NCBI GenBank assembly: GCA_025370075.1
Contig: CP073016.1
Coordinates: forward strand, 3,844,001 to 3,908,000
Length of the DNA stretch: 64,000 nucleotides
DNA from: Chryseotalea sp. WA131a
GTDB taxonomy: Bacteria > Bacteroidota > Bacteroidia > Cytophagales > Cyclobacteriaceae
Reading direction: 5' to 3'
This document shows positions 32,959 to 41,991 of this stretch, in pieces (the first letter of the stretch is position 1; the number at the start of each line of letters is the position of its first letter). The notes beneath the pieces are model-generated. The model had not been told where the DNA came from, searched no databases, and was given only the letters and a program-made list of their open reading frames with translations. The translations under genes and the position numbers were made by a program.

Positions 32959-34374
32959 TTATTTTGGTAAGTTGATAACAAAATTACTTCCCTTGCCTGG
33001 TTCACTGTCTACGTCAATCGTTCCTTTGTGCGCTTTCACCACTGCGTACACATAACTCAGCCCCAATCCATATCCCTTCACAGTGTGCACATCGCCTGTG
33101 GGCACACGAAAGAATTTTTCGAAAATCTTTTTCTTGAACTCAGGCGCAATACCCACACCTTTGTCTTGTATCGAAAGCGTGATTTGGTGCGCTTCTTCTT
33201 TTAAATAGATTGTAATCGTAGGGTTTTCCGTACTATACTTCAATGCGTTGTCGAGTAAATTGTAAACTACATTGGTTAAATGTATCAGGCCACCACGCAA
33301 TGTAAAGTCGTTGCCGCCTTTCTTAATCTCAACAGTCGCTTTTGATTTTTCAAAAACCAACTTCAACGATTGAACGGTTTGCTCAACTATTTTTTCAAGG
33401 TCAACAGCCTCTGGATCAAAGTCAACGCCTCGATTTTCGAACACAGAAGTTTTTAAAATTTTATCAGTCAGTAGCGATAGGCGACTCAATTCATTTTGGG
33501 CAATAGTTAAATACTCGTGTGTAAGCGCTGGGTTTTCTAATCCCTTAAAGTTTTTTAATGCCTCCAACGCTACGCCCACGGTGGTAACAGGCGTTTTTAA
33601 TTCATGCGTCATGTTGCTGATGAAATCGTTTTTCAGTTCGGCCAACCGCTGTTGTGCCCGAATGTTTCGATACAACATTAAAAATGAAATCGCAGTAAGT
33701 GAAGTAAGGAAAATAGAAAACAAGATTTGCGGGGTCATCCGCTTTAGGATAAACCCGTTTAACCCACTAAAGTCCGATTTGAATCCGCCAGCAGGGGTGA
33801 GCACAAATTGCTCGTCATGAAGGGGCATCCGCTTTCTGAAATTTATGGCAGGCGCAACGGAAGTGATCGAAAATTCAATGGGTAGATTTGATTTTTTTAA
33901 TGTATCTAAAAACTTCTTTCGCACATCTTTCTCGCTTAGCATTTCGTCCGTTAGGTTAATGTAGAAGGCTCTGTTGCCCTTGCTGCCTTTTATTTTTTCG
34001 GCCAATGGTTTGAGAAAATCATCCAACGAATCTTTTCTGTTCTGTCCAGAAACAAAAACTTGAATATTGGCACGTTTCTGTGTGTCGGAAAGCTTTAGTC
34101 CCTTTTTTATAATACCGCTAGAAGTAATTTTTAATGAGTCTCGCCATTCAATTCGGGCAAAACTTTCCTCTGCAGGAAATGCGTTTATATTTTTCTTGAA
34201 CAACGAATCACTCATGGAAAAAACTACTTCCCTGAAAAGGGCGTGCAAATCTTTGTTCAGGCGTTGATGCTCATCGTTATAAACACTACGTAACCAAAAC
34301 GCTTGCAATACCAATAGCAATACGATGCTGCTGATAATGAGTGATAATGTCAAGGTGTTTTTAGTGGCCTTCAT
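32959..34374 (-). CDS. Membrane sensor histidine kinase
   Basis: A 471-residue kinase with transmembrane helices at about 8-28 and 213-235 enclosing a periplasmic sensor of roughly 185 residues. HisKA has the phospho-acceptor His257 in NMTHELKTPVTT; the ATPase has NLLDNALKYS, DKGVGIAPEF and GYGLGLSYVY. It pairs with the adjacent OmpR-type regulator. The operon is divergent from the GLPGLI gene. Two consecutive ATGs (34377, 34374) are possible starts, and a perfect -7 element lies immediately upstream. Confidence 0.95.
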   Translation of the reverse strand: MKATKNTLTLSLIISSIVLLLVLQAFWLRSVYNDEHQRLNKDLHALFREVVFSMSDSLFKKNINAFPAEESFARIEWRDSLKITSSGIIKKGLKLSDTQKRANIQVFVSGQNRKDSLDDFLKPLAEKIKGSKGNRAFYINLTDEMLSEKDVRKKFLDTLKKSNLPIEFSITSVAPAINFRKRMPLHDEQFVLTPAGGFKSDFSGLNGFILKRMTPQILFSIFLTSLTAISFLMLYRNIRAQQRLAELKNDFISNMTHELKTPVTTVGVALEALKNFKGLENPALTHEYLTIAQNELSRLSLLTDKILKTSVFENRGVDFDPEAVDLEKIVEQTVQSLKLVFEKSKATVEIKKGGNDFTLRGGLIHLTNVVYNLLDNALKYSTENPTITIYLKEEAHQITLSIQDKGVGIAPEFKKKIFEKFFRVPTGDVHTVKGYGLGLSYVYAVVKAHKGTIDVDSEPGKGSNFVINLPK

Positions 34375-34379
34375 CATAA

Positions 34380-34387
34380 CAAAAGTA
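34380..34387 (-). promoter_or_regulatory. Bacteroidota -7 element abutting the kinase start
   Basis: Minus strand TACTTTTG matches TAnnTTTG; only two bases separate it from the first ATG (34377), which predicts a leaderless or nearly leaderless transcript. Confidence 0.55.
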
Positions 34388-34507
34388 CGAGGTTTCACCA
34401 CTTGTAAAGAGCGCTTTAACCTTATTTAACATTCCTTTCAGAACTATTAACCTACCCCTGCCATCTATGGCCGTAGATTTACAGCATAAATGAAATTTCA
34501 ACCTTAT

Positions 34508-35248
34508 ATGAAAAAACTAATACTGATTGCCGGTATACTGGTATCGCTGACTGCCTTTGAAGTTGTGTTTGGTCAAACCAATTCTGGCGTGATTGATTTC
34601 GAAACCAAATTGAATTTGCATCGCACATTGCCTCCCGGTCGTGAAGGCATGAAGAGTATGCTTCCCGAATTTCGTACCAACAAAAATCAATTATTCTTCA
34701 ATGAAAATGAATCGCTTTACAAAGTGGTTATCGAAGATGAAGAAGATGAGCCACAAGGTGGTGGAGTTGTTATGCGATTTCAAATGCCCAACAACGAAAT
34801 GTATTTGAACCAAGCCGAGGGCAAGAGCATCTCGAAGGAAGAATTTTTTGGTAAAACTTATTTAATTGAAGACTCTATTAAAGTTCCTGCTTGGAAATTC
34901 GGAACGGAAACCAAAACCATTGCTGGCTATGAATGCCAAATGGCTTATTATACGGATCTATCAGGTCCGAGAGGCAAGCAGGAAATTACAGCATGGTACA
35001 CCACTAAATTGCGTCCGTTTTTAGGGCCAGAAAGATTTCGGTCATTGCCAGGTGCAGTATTGGCAATTGATGTCAACAATGGTGAGCGTGTAATAGTGGC
35101 TAGAAAAATAGCGTTACGTGAATTGAAAAAGAAAGAACTGCTTGCACCTACTACAGGGGAAAAAGTTACCCGAGCAGAATTTGTTAAACAACGCGATGAG
35201 CAAATGAAGAAAATGGGCGGCAGTGGCGGAATGATTATCCGAAACTAA
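34508..35248 (+). CDS. GLPGLI family protein
   Basis: A 246-residue exported protein of the GLPGLI family (TIGR01200). After the signal peptide it has a beta-rich body with the family segment TKTIAGYECQMAYY and WYTTKLRPFLGPERFRSLPGAVLAID, which contains the LPG motif behind the name (here SLPGAVL). The family is encoded next to outer-membrane beta-barrel receptors, as here. Function unknown. The ATG at 34508 gives the better signal peptide. Confidence 0.9.
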   Translation: MKKLILIAGILVSLTAFEVVFGQTNSGVIDFETKLNLHRTLPPGREGMKSMLPEFRTNKNQLFFNENESLYKVVIEDEEDEPQGGGVVMRFQMPNNEMYLNQAEGKSISKEEFFGKTYLIEDSIKVPAWKFGTETKTIAGYECQMAYYTDLSGPRGKQEITAWYTTKLRPFLGPERFRSLPGAVLAIDVNNGERVIVARKIALRELKKKELLAPTTGEKVTRAEFVKQRDEQMKKMGGSGGMIIRN

Positions 35249-35331
35249 AAGGTTGGCAGTCGATAGGATGCGGTCGGCAGGTTAGCGAGTACTTTTTCGA
35301 GTTTGATTTTCAAAATTCTTTAATACTAAAG

Positions 35332-38133
35332 ATGAAAAATTTTATTGCCTTCTTTTTTCTAATGATGGGCGTGTCCGTAGCAGTGGCACAGAAGTTTTCC
35401 GTTACAGGTACGGTGACGGACACCGTGCGCAGTCCATTGCCTTCTTCTACTGTCATGCTGCTCAATCCCAAAGATTCTACGCTCGTCAACTTTGGCGTAA
35501 CCGATTCGAAAGGGTTGTTTGAAATCAAAGGCGTGAACCAAGGTGATTATTTATTGAAAATCACTTTCGTGGGATATGCATCCTTTGAAAGGAAGATCTC
35601 TGCTAGTGGTAATTCACCCATCGTAAATGTTGGGTTTATCAAGATGCAGCCGCAAAATTTGCAGTTGAGCGAAGTCGTAATACGAGGGGAGAAAGCACCT
35701 GTAACGGTAAAGCGCGATACGATAGAGTTTAACGCGGGTTCGTTCAAAACAAAAGCGAATGCCAACGTAGAAGATTTGTTGAAAAAAATGCCTGGCATGG
35801 AAGTGGATACCGATGGAACAGTGCGCGCACAAGGGCAAGAGGTGCAAAAGGTGATGGTGGACGGTCGCGAGTTTTTCGGTCGCGACCCAAAGTTGGCCAC
35901 ACGCAATTTGCCAGCCGATGCGGTTGACAAAGTGCAAGTGTTCGATAAAAAATCTGATCAAGCAGTTTTCACTGGTATTGATGATGGAATAAAAGAGAAA
36001 ACAATCAACCTTGAATTGAAAGAAGACAAACGCAATGGTGCTTTTGGGAATGTGATGGCAGGCTATGGTACGAACGACCGCTTTCAAGGCAAGGCAAGTA
36101 TCAATCGGTTTGGCAAAGGGCAGCAGCTTTCGTTTTTAGGGATGGGCAATAATATCAACGAACAAGGTTTTTCGTTTGGTGATTTTATGAATTTTACTGG
36201 GGGCTCTCAACAAATGATTGGTGGTGGTGGCGGAAGAGTGAACATTCAAATCGATGATAACAATAACAACGGTGTTCCCCTCAACTTTGGTGGAAGGCAG
36301 AACGGCATCATGACAAACTATGCAGGTGGCGTAAACTTTAATCGTGACTTAAGCAAGAAAACACAATTGACTTCTAACTATTTTTATAATCGCATCGACC
36401 AGAACATTTCGCAACTCACTAATCGAATCAACTACTTGCCCCAGGATAGTACTTATTTCTTCAATCAAGATAGCCGGCAAGTAAACACGAACGATAACCA
36501 TCGTGCTAATTTCATGATTGACCATAAAATTGATTCAGCCAACTCCATAAAGTTCACCAATAACTTTACGTACTCGAATTCCAACCAGCAATCGCAAACA
36601 CTGAGCAAAACCACCACTACTGATAACACGCTGCAAAATTTGAGCAATCGAATAAATACCAATAACCAGCTAAGTGCAAACCTAAACTCCAGTTTGTTGT
36701 ATCGGCACCGCTTCGCCAAAAAAGGTCGCTCGTTTTCAACCAATTTTTCTGCCATCCTAAGCCAAACAGATAGTAAAGGCGATTTGCAATCGACAAATGA
36801 CTTTTTTGGTAATAACCCAGGCCGACAAGATATTTTGCAACGCAATACACAGACTAATAGTAATCAAACGTACGGTGCCACTTTTACTTACACTGAGCCG
36901 TTGGGCGGAAGAAAATATTTGGAAGCATCGTATGCCTTTCGCACCAACCGTAATGAAGTAAACCGCGAAGTTTTTGATGAGAATGGAGGCAATTCAACTA
37001 TCAACACCAACCTGAGCAATAAATACAACAGCAATTATTTGTATAGCCGCCCGGGCATCTCCTTCCGCATGAATCGCCAAAAGTATAGTGTGACCACAGG
37101 TGTAAGCTATCAAAACACACATCTAAATGGAGACTTGATTTTGCGCAACGTAAAAATCAATCGCACATTCGAAAATATTTTGCCTGTTGCACGCTTCAAT
37201 TATGATTTCAGCAACTTCAAACACTTGCGCTTTGATTACGAGACTTCCATGCAAGAGCCAACCATTCAGCAATTGCAGCCTGTGGTTGATAATAGTGATC
37301 CTCTCAATCTTACTGTTGGTAATCCCGAGTTGCGGCCAGCTTACGAGCATAACATAAGTGCTAACTACACCACTTTCAATCCAAGCAAGTTTATCAATCT
37401 TTTTGCTTTTCTCACAGCCACCTATACCACTAGTGCTATTGCCAGTTCACAAACTGTCAATCAAAGTTTGATTCGTACCACCAAGCCAGTGAATGTAAGT
37501 GATAACTTGATGCTGGTGGGTAACGTTAGCTTTGGATTTCCAGTAAAGAAACTAAACAGTCGTTTTAGCATTGGCCCAACGGGTACTTACCTCAACATGA
37601 TAAATGTTTTGAATGAGAAACCCAATCGCACATGGAATGAGACACTTGGGGGCACGGTTCGGTATAACTATACCTTTAAAGAGATTTTGATTATAGATTT
37701 GAGTGCTAATCTCAGCTGCCAACAAACTCGTTATGACAATGCCCAACAAAATCAGGCATTTGTAAACCAAACCTATACCTCAGAGATAAATCTGACTTTC
37801 TTAAAGAACTATCAATTTAACAATAACTTCAGTTACTACAAATACAACAGCGAGACGACTTCGTTCAGTCAAACCATTCCGATATGGAATATTTCATTCT
37901 CTCGTTTCCTTCTTAAAAACAATGTGGGTGAATTAAAAATCGGAGTCAACAATTTGCTCGACCAAAGTATAAGTGTCAACCAAACCGCCACGGCTAACTA
38001 TTTGCAACAAACAACATCTAACAATTTGGGTCGCTATTTTATGGTCAGCTTTACCTATGCCCTCAATAAACAACTCAATCCGATGGGAGCAGGAAGGAGA
38101 GGCGGGGAAATGCGGATGATCATCAACAATTAG
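35332..38133 (+). CDS. Outer-membrane beta-barrel receptor (GLPGLI-associated, TonB-type)
   Basis: A 933-residue protein: signal peptide ending VAVAQ, CarboxypepD_reg-like domain (GTVTDTVRSPLPSSTVMLLN), a plug-like region (VEDLLKKMPGMEVDTDGTVRAQGQEVQKVMVDG), then a long barrel rich in Asn, Ser and Thr. The FGRDP and KSDQAVFTGIDDG segments are typical of this group. It follows the GLPGLI gene by 83 bases and is followed by a strong terminator. Substrate unknown. Confidence 0.92.
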   Translation: MKNFIAFFFLMMGVSVAVAQKFSVTGTVTDTVRSPLPSSTVMLLNPKDSTLVNFGVTDSKGLFEIKGVNQGDYLLKITFVGYASFERKISASGNSPIVNVGFIKMQPQNLQLSEVVIRGEKAPVTVKRDTIEFNAGSFKTKANANVEDLLKKMPGMEVDTDGTVRAQGQEVQKVMVDGREFFGRDPKLATRNLPADAVDKVQVFDKKSDQAVFTGIDDGIKEKTINLELKEDKRNGAFGNVMAGYGTNDRFQGKASINRFGKGQQLSFLGMGNNINEQGFSFGDFMNFTGGSQQMIGGGGGRVNIQIDDNNNNGVPLNFGGRQNGIMTNYAGGVNFNRDLSKKTQLTSNYFYNRIDQNISQLTNRINYLPQDSTYFFNQDSRQVNTNDNHRANFMIDHKIDSANSIKFTNNFTYSNSNQQSQTLSKTTTTDNTLQNLSNRINTNNQLSANLNSSLLYRHRFAKKGRSFSTNFSAILSQTDSKGDLQSTNDFFGNNPGRQDILQRNTQTNSNQTYGATFTYTEPLGGRKYLEASYAFRTNRNEVNREVFDENGGNSTINTNLSNKYNSNYLYSRPGISFRMNRQKYSVTTGVSYQNTHLNGDLILRNVKINRTFENILPVARFNYDFSNFKHLRFDYETSMQEPTIQQLQPVVDNSDPLNLTVGNPELRPAYEHNISANYTTFNPSKFINLFAFLTATYTTSAIASSQTVNQSLIRTTKPVNVSDNLMLVGNVSFGFPVKKLNSRFSIGPTGTYLNMINVLNEKPNRTWNETLGGTVRYNYTFKEILIIDLSANLSCQQTRYDNAQQNQAFVNQTYTSEINLTFLKNYQFNNNFSYYKYNSETTSFSQTIPIWNISFSRFLLKNNVGELKIGVNNLLDQSISVNQTATANYLQQTTSNNLGRYFMVSFTYALNKQLNPMGAGRRGGEMRMIINN

Positions 38134-38156
38134 TAGTTTATTTAGTAGGGTGATAG

Positions 38157-38193
38157 GCACTGTCTCTTGCAAAGGAGCAGTGCTTTTCATTTT
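38157..38193 (+). terminator. Rho-independent terminator after the GLPGLI-associated receptor
   Basis: Stem GCACTG/CAGTGC extended by CTCTT/AAGGAG around a short GCA loop, followed by a T-rich run. Confidence 0.6.
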
Positions 38194-38200
38194 AAAAAAA

Positions 38201-38224
38201 CTTTGCGCCTTTGCGTCTTTGCGT
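38201..38224. repeat. Triple CTTTGCGy tandem repeat
   Basis: Three 8-base units, CTTTGCGC, CTTTGCGT, CTTTGCGT, immediately before the GDPD promoter. Similar CTTTGCG repeats are common in intergenic DNA of many bacteria. Confidence 0.7.
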
Positions 38225-38236
38225 GAAATCATCGCC

Positions 38237-38244
38237 TAACTTTG
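38237..38244 (+). promoter_or_regulatory. Bacteroidota -7 element abutting the GDPD start
   Basis: TAACTTTG matches TAnnTTTG and is four bases from the ATG at 38249, which predicts a leaderless transcript. Confidence 0.55.
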
Positions 38245-38248
38245 CTCC

Positions 38249-39187
38249 ATGCCGAAACTTCTTTTCATTACTCTTGTATTGATGTCACAGTCTCTCCATT
38301 CTCAAATTTATCTCCCCAAATTCGATGTGCAAGGGCATCGCGGGGCGCGCGGATTAAAACCAGAAAATACAATCCCTGGATTTTTAACCGCCTTAGATTA
38401 TGGAGTGACTACCTTAGAGCTAGATGTTGTGATCACCAAAGACAAGCAAGTAGTGGTTTCGCACGAACCGTGGATGAACTTTGCCATTTGCACCACGCCC
38501 GAAGGCCAACCGATTACCGAAAAGGAAGAAAAGAATTTTAACATTTATCAGCTTACCTACGATCAAGTGAAGCAATTTGATTGCGGGGCAATTGGCAACG
38601 CACGGTTTCCCGAACAAGAGAAAATTAGAACCAGTAAGCCGTTGTTAAGTGAGGTTATTGTGGCAGCCGAAAACCACATCAAAAGCTATACACGATACGA
38701 AGTAGATTACAACATTGAAATAAAATCAGAAAAGGAATTGGACGGTAAATTTCAACCTTCGCCTGAAGAATTTTCTGATTTAGTTTTTAGTCTCATCGAC
38801 CAATACTTGCCGCTCGATCGGGTGGTCATTCAATCATTTGATTTTAGGGTGTTGAAATACTTTCACGAAAAATATCCGCAGGTGCGCTTGGCTGCGCTAG
38901 TCGAAAATGAAAAAGGTGCGGAAGAAAATTTGAAAGAACTTGGCTTTGTACCGTCTATTTATAGTCCATACTTCAAATTATTGAAAAAAGAGATTGTGAA
39001 AGAGCTTCGCGGCAAAGTGGTAGATTCTACCGATAAGCAGCAAGTCAAAATGCGTGTCATCCCGTGGACGGTGAACGAAGAAAAGGATATGCTCGCCATT
39101 AAAGGGATGGGGGTGGATGGCTTCATTACGGACTACCCCAACCGTGCGGCCAAGTATAAGTTGACACTGAGTATCAAGCGGGATTAG
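38249..39187 (+). CDS. Glycerophosphodiester phosphodiesterase, exported
   Basis: A 312-residue GDPD with a signal peptide ending LHSQ. It hydrolyses glycerophosphodiesters to glycerol 3-phosphate and an alcohol. The TIM-barrel signature is intact: GHRGARGLKPENT (catalytic His30), a metal site in LELDVV (Glu57, Asp59) and SHEP (His72), and the closing WTVNEEKDM and VDGFITDYPN. The export signal places it in the periplasm or outside. It stands alone between two terminator or promoter structures. Confidence 0.95.
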   Translation: MPKLLFITLVLMSQSLHSQIYLPKFDVQGHRGARGLKPENTIPGFLTALDYGVTTLELDVVITKDKQVVVSHEPWMNFAICTTPEGQPITEKEEKNFNIYQLTYDQVKQFDCGAIGNARFPEQEKIRTSKPLLSEVIVAAENHIKSYTRYEVDYNIEIKSEKELDGKFQPSPEEFSDLVFSLIDQYLPLDRVVIQSFDFRVLKYFHEKYPQVRLAALVENEKGAEENLKELGFVPSIYSPYFKLLKKEIVKELRGKVVDSTDKQQVKMRVIPWTVNEEKDMLAIKGMGVDGFITDYPNRAAKYKLTLSIKRD

Positions 39188-39311
39188 CTCTTCTTTTTGG
39201 TGTGGGCCGCCAAAAAATCGAATCTACTTGCACCATTTGCGCAAAAGAGTTAAACAAGCTTATTTTTTTTCTTGAATAAGGCTTGGTTTTTAGCAATTTA
39301 CCCATGCCTAT

Positions 39312-39344
39312 TTTGATGGATTTTAGCTCCGATTCATATATTTG
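39312..39344 (+). promoter_or_regulatory. Complete Bacteroidota promoter for nqrF (TTTG-N21-TATATTTG)
   Basis: TTTG at 39312-39315 and TATATTTG at 39337-39344 are 21 bases apart, close to the described -33/-7 spacing. It is the most complete promoter seen in this window. Confidence 0.65.
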
Positions 39345-39375
39345 TAGTCCTTTACAACAGTTATAAATAGAATCT

Positions 39376-40671
39376 ATGTTAGTTCTCACTTCCATTGTGG
39401 CATTTACAGCAGTTATTTTGTTGTTGGTTGCCTTGTTGATTTTTGCTCAGAAGCAGTTGGTTCAGTCGGGGCCGGTTAAAATCCTTATAAATGGTGAAAA
39501 AACCATCACAGTGTCTGCTGGTAGCTCCTTGCTATCGACCCTGGCCAACGAAAAGATATTTTTGCCCTCCGCCTGCGGTGGCGGTGGCACGTGTGCCATG
39601 TGCAAATGCGTGGTAGAATCGGGTGGGGGAGATGTATTGCCAACTGAAGTGGGCCATCTTTCAAGGGCAGAGCAAAAGGAGCATGTTCGTTTGGGTTGCC
39701 AAGTAAAAGTGAAGCAAGATTTGAACATCCGCATACCCGAAGAAATTTTTGGTATCAAAAAGTGGGAATGCGAGGTAGTGAGCAACTACAACGTGTCTAC
39801 CTTTATAAAAGAGTTTGTGGTGAAGTTGCCGCCTGGCGAAACCTTGAAGTTTGAAGCAGGCGGTTACATTCAGATTGATGTACCAATCATCAATGTCGAC
39901 TTTAAAACCATGGACATCAAACCACACCCCGAATTGGGTCATAGCAACCCTGAGGTTTTCAAACCTGACTGGGATAAGTTTAAGCTGTGGGATTTGAAAA
40001 TGAAAAACGAGGAGCCGATTTTCCGCGCCTACTCGATGGCCAACCACCCTGCCGAAGGCAACATTGTAATGCTCAACATACGTATTGCTACGCCACCGTG
40101 GGATCGTGCCAATAACAAATGGATGGATGTGAATCCAGGTATTTGTTCATCGTACGTGTTCTCGCGCAAGCCAGGCGATAAGGTTACCATCTCTGGCCCT
40201 TACGGGGAATTCCATATCAACAAAACACAGCGTGAGATGGTGTACATTGGTGGCGGTGCAGGCATGGCTCCATTGCGTGCGCAGATTTTCCATTTATTCC
40301 ACACCGAAAAAACCAAGCGCAAAGTTTCATATTGGTACGGTGGCCGCTCAAAGAAGGAATTGTTTTATGTAGACCACTTCCGCAAAATCGAAAAAGAGTT
40401 TCCGAATTTCAATTTCCATATTGGTTTGTCCGAGCCTTTGCCGGAAGATAATTGGAAAGTGAAGAAGAGTTTAGATGATAAAGAAGCGGACGGTTATTTG
40501 GGCTTCATCCACAAATGTTTGTACGATAATTATTTGGGCAACCATCCCGCACCCGAAGATGTAGAATACTATTTGTGTGGCCCTCCGTTGATGAATGCGG
40601 CCGTATTGAAAATGCTCGATGACATGGGCATACCAAAAGAGAACGTTCGCTTTGATGATTTTGGAGGTTAA
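39376..40671 (+). CDS. nqrF: Na+-translocating NADH:quinone reductase subunit F
   Basis: The NADH-oxidising subunit of Na+-NQR, 431 residues. One N-terminal membrane helix (about 5-25), a 2Fe-2S ferredoxin domain with the ligands in SACGGGGTCAMCKC and a fourth Cys in RLGCQVKV, then a ferredoxin-NADP reductase-type part with the FAD motif RAYSMANHP, NADH-binding GGGAGMAPLRAQ and the C-terminal YYLCGPPLMN. Unusually, nqrA-E are not next to it; it has its own promoter and terminator. The other subunits must be encoded elsewhere. Confidence 0.97.
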   Translation: MLVLTSIVAFTAVILLLVALLIFAQKQLVQSGPVKILINGEKTITVSAGSSLLSTLANEKIFLPSACGGGGTCAMCKCVVESGGGDVLPTEVGHLSRAEQKEHVRLGCQVKVKQDLNIRIPEEIFGIKKWECEVVSNYNVSTFIKEFVVKLPPGETLKFEAGGYIQIDVPIINVDFKTMDIKPHPELGHSNPEVFKPDWDKFKLWDLKMKNEEPIFRAYSMANHPAEGNIVMLNIRIATPPWDRANNKWMDVNPGICSSYVFSRKPGDKVTISGPYGEFHINKTQREMVYIGGGAGMAPLRAQIFHLFHTEKTKRKVSYWYGGRSKKELFYVDHFRKIEKEFPNFNFHIGLSEPLPEDNWKVKKSLDDKEADGYLGFIHKCLYDNYLGNHPAPEDVEYYLCGPPLMNAAVLKMLDDMGIPKENVRFDDFGG

Positions 40672-40701
40672 AACTCTCGATGAATCTGGCAAAAGCAAAA
40701 G

Positions 40702-40723
40702 ACCTCTGCAAAGAGGTTTTTTT
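40702..40723 (+). terminator. Rho-independent terminator after nqrF
   Basis: Perfect ACCTCT/AGAGGT stem with a GCAA tetraloop, followed by six Ts. Confidence 0.85.
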
Positions 40724-40827
40724 GTTTTCTGCAATTTGTAAGAACAGGCGCCTATTTTTTCGGGTGATCAATCAACAATCTAGTGTGCAATAATTCTTTT
40801 GCTTACATTCGTTTGCAAATTCAATAC

Positions 40828-41988
40828 ATGGATCTCACCATACTCTTCTCACCCATTCCCGAATCAATTTATTCGCAGCCGTATCCCAATAATTCATTTT
40901 TTAAAAATATAAGGGCTTATACCGAAAAGATTCCCGATTACAAAGATGCCCACATCGCCATCATCGGGGTGAAAGAAGAACGCGGCACGCAAACCAATGT
41001 TGGCGCTGCCAAAGGACCTGATGAGATCAGGAAGAAACTCTATCATTTAAAAAAGGGATCTGGTACGTATCGAATAGTCGATTTAGGAAACCTGAATGTT
41101 GGTATTGATTTGGATGAAACCTACGTGCGGTTGAGTGAAGTTTGCCGCATGCTGCTCGAAAGCAATGTGTTGCCGGTGATTATAGGAGGAACGCATGATT
41201 TGGATTACGGCCAATACAGCGGCTATGAAAACATGGAGAAGTTGGTGAACCTTTTGAATATCGATGCATTTTTGGATTTGGAAGACGATAAGCAGGCACC
41301 GAATGCAAATAGGCACATACACAAAATTTTGTTGCACGAGCCCAACTACCTGCTCAGCTATACGCACTTGGCCCATCAAACTTATTTGATCGATGCGCAA
41401 TCTGTGGCCATATTGGAAAAACTATATTTTGAGGCATTTCGCATTGGGCAAATGAGGACCAACTTAGCCGAAATTGAGCCAGCTATCAGAAATGCAGACT
41501 TGCTTTCTTTTGATGTAACAGCGATCAAATCGGCCGATGCACCCGGCAATGCAAATGCCCAAGCTTTTGGCTTAACAGGTGAAGAGGCATGCCAACTGTG
41601 TTGGTATGCGGGCCTCAACGAAAAGTTGAGTTCGGCTGGATTTTATGAATACAACCCCGAGGCGGACGATGTGCATAAGAAAACGGCTTCTGTTATTGCC
41701 ACCATGATTTGGTATTTTATTGAGGGATATTATCACCGAAAGGGCGAGACGAATTTTAAAGGAAACGATTTTTTGAAATATGTGGTATCCATGCCGGTAG
41801 AACCCGAGACTATTGCATTTTATAAAAGTAAGGTGACGGAGAAGTGGTGGATGGAAATTTCGCAGCATAGGCCGGGAGCGCGCTACTTACGCAATACCAT
41901 TGTCCCCTGCAGTTACAACGATTATCAAACTGCATCGCGTGGAGAATTGCCTGAGCGATACATTAGTGCATTGGCAAAAATTAATTAA
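40828..41988 (+). CDS. Arginase-fold (ureohydrolase) protein with altered metal site
   Basis: A 386-residue protein of the arginase/agmatinase/formimidoylglutamase family. The family core is recognisable: IIGGTHD (residues 119-124), DAFLD (146-150) and SFDVTAIKSADAPG (from 227). However, of the six canonical metal ligands, the histidine of DAHxD is replaced by Phe148 and the second aspartate of SxDxD by Thr231. Such variants are often annotated as formimidoylglutamase in this phylum, but a binuclear manganese site seems unlikely here. The ATG at 40828 was chosen over an upstream in-frame codon. It overlaps nothing and is followed by a lipoprotein gene. Confidence 0.85.
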   Translation: MDLTILFSPIPESIYSQPYPNNSFFKNIRAYTEKIPDYKDAHIAIIGVKEERGTQTNVGAAKGPDEIRKKLYHLKKGSGTYRIVDLGNLNVGIDLDETYVRLSEVCRMLLESNVLPVIIGGTHDLDYGQYSGYENMEKLVNLLNIDAFLDLEDDKQAPNANRHIHKILLHEPNYLLSYTHLAHQTYLIDAQSVAILEKLYFEAFRIGQMRTNLAEIEPAIRNADLLSFDVTAIKSADAPGNANAQAFGLTGEEACQLCWYAGLNEKLSSAGFYEYNPEADDVHKKTASVIATMIWYFIEGYYHRKGETNFKGNDFLKYVVSMPVEPETIAFYKSKVTEKWWMEISQHRPGARYLRNTIVPCSYNDYQTASRGELPERYISALAKIN

Positions 41989-41991
41989 GCC

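Noticed and set aside
35614..36087. 157-codon minus-strand ORF
   Set aside because: Shadow of the outer-membrane receptor gene; histidine- and cysteine-rich translation is typical of antisense frames here.
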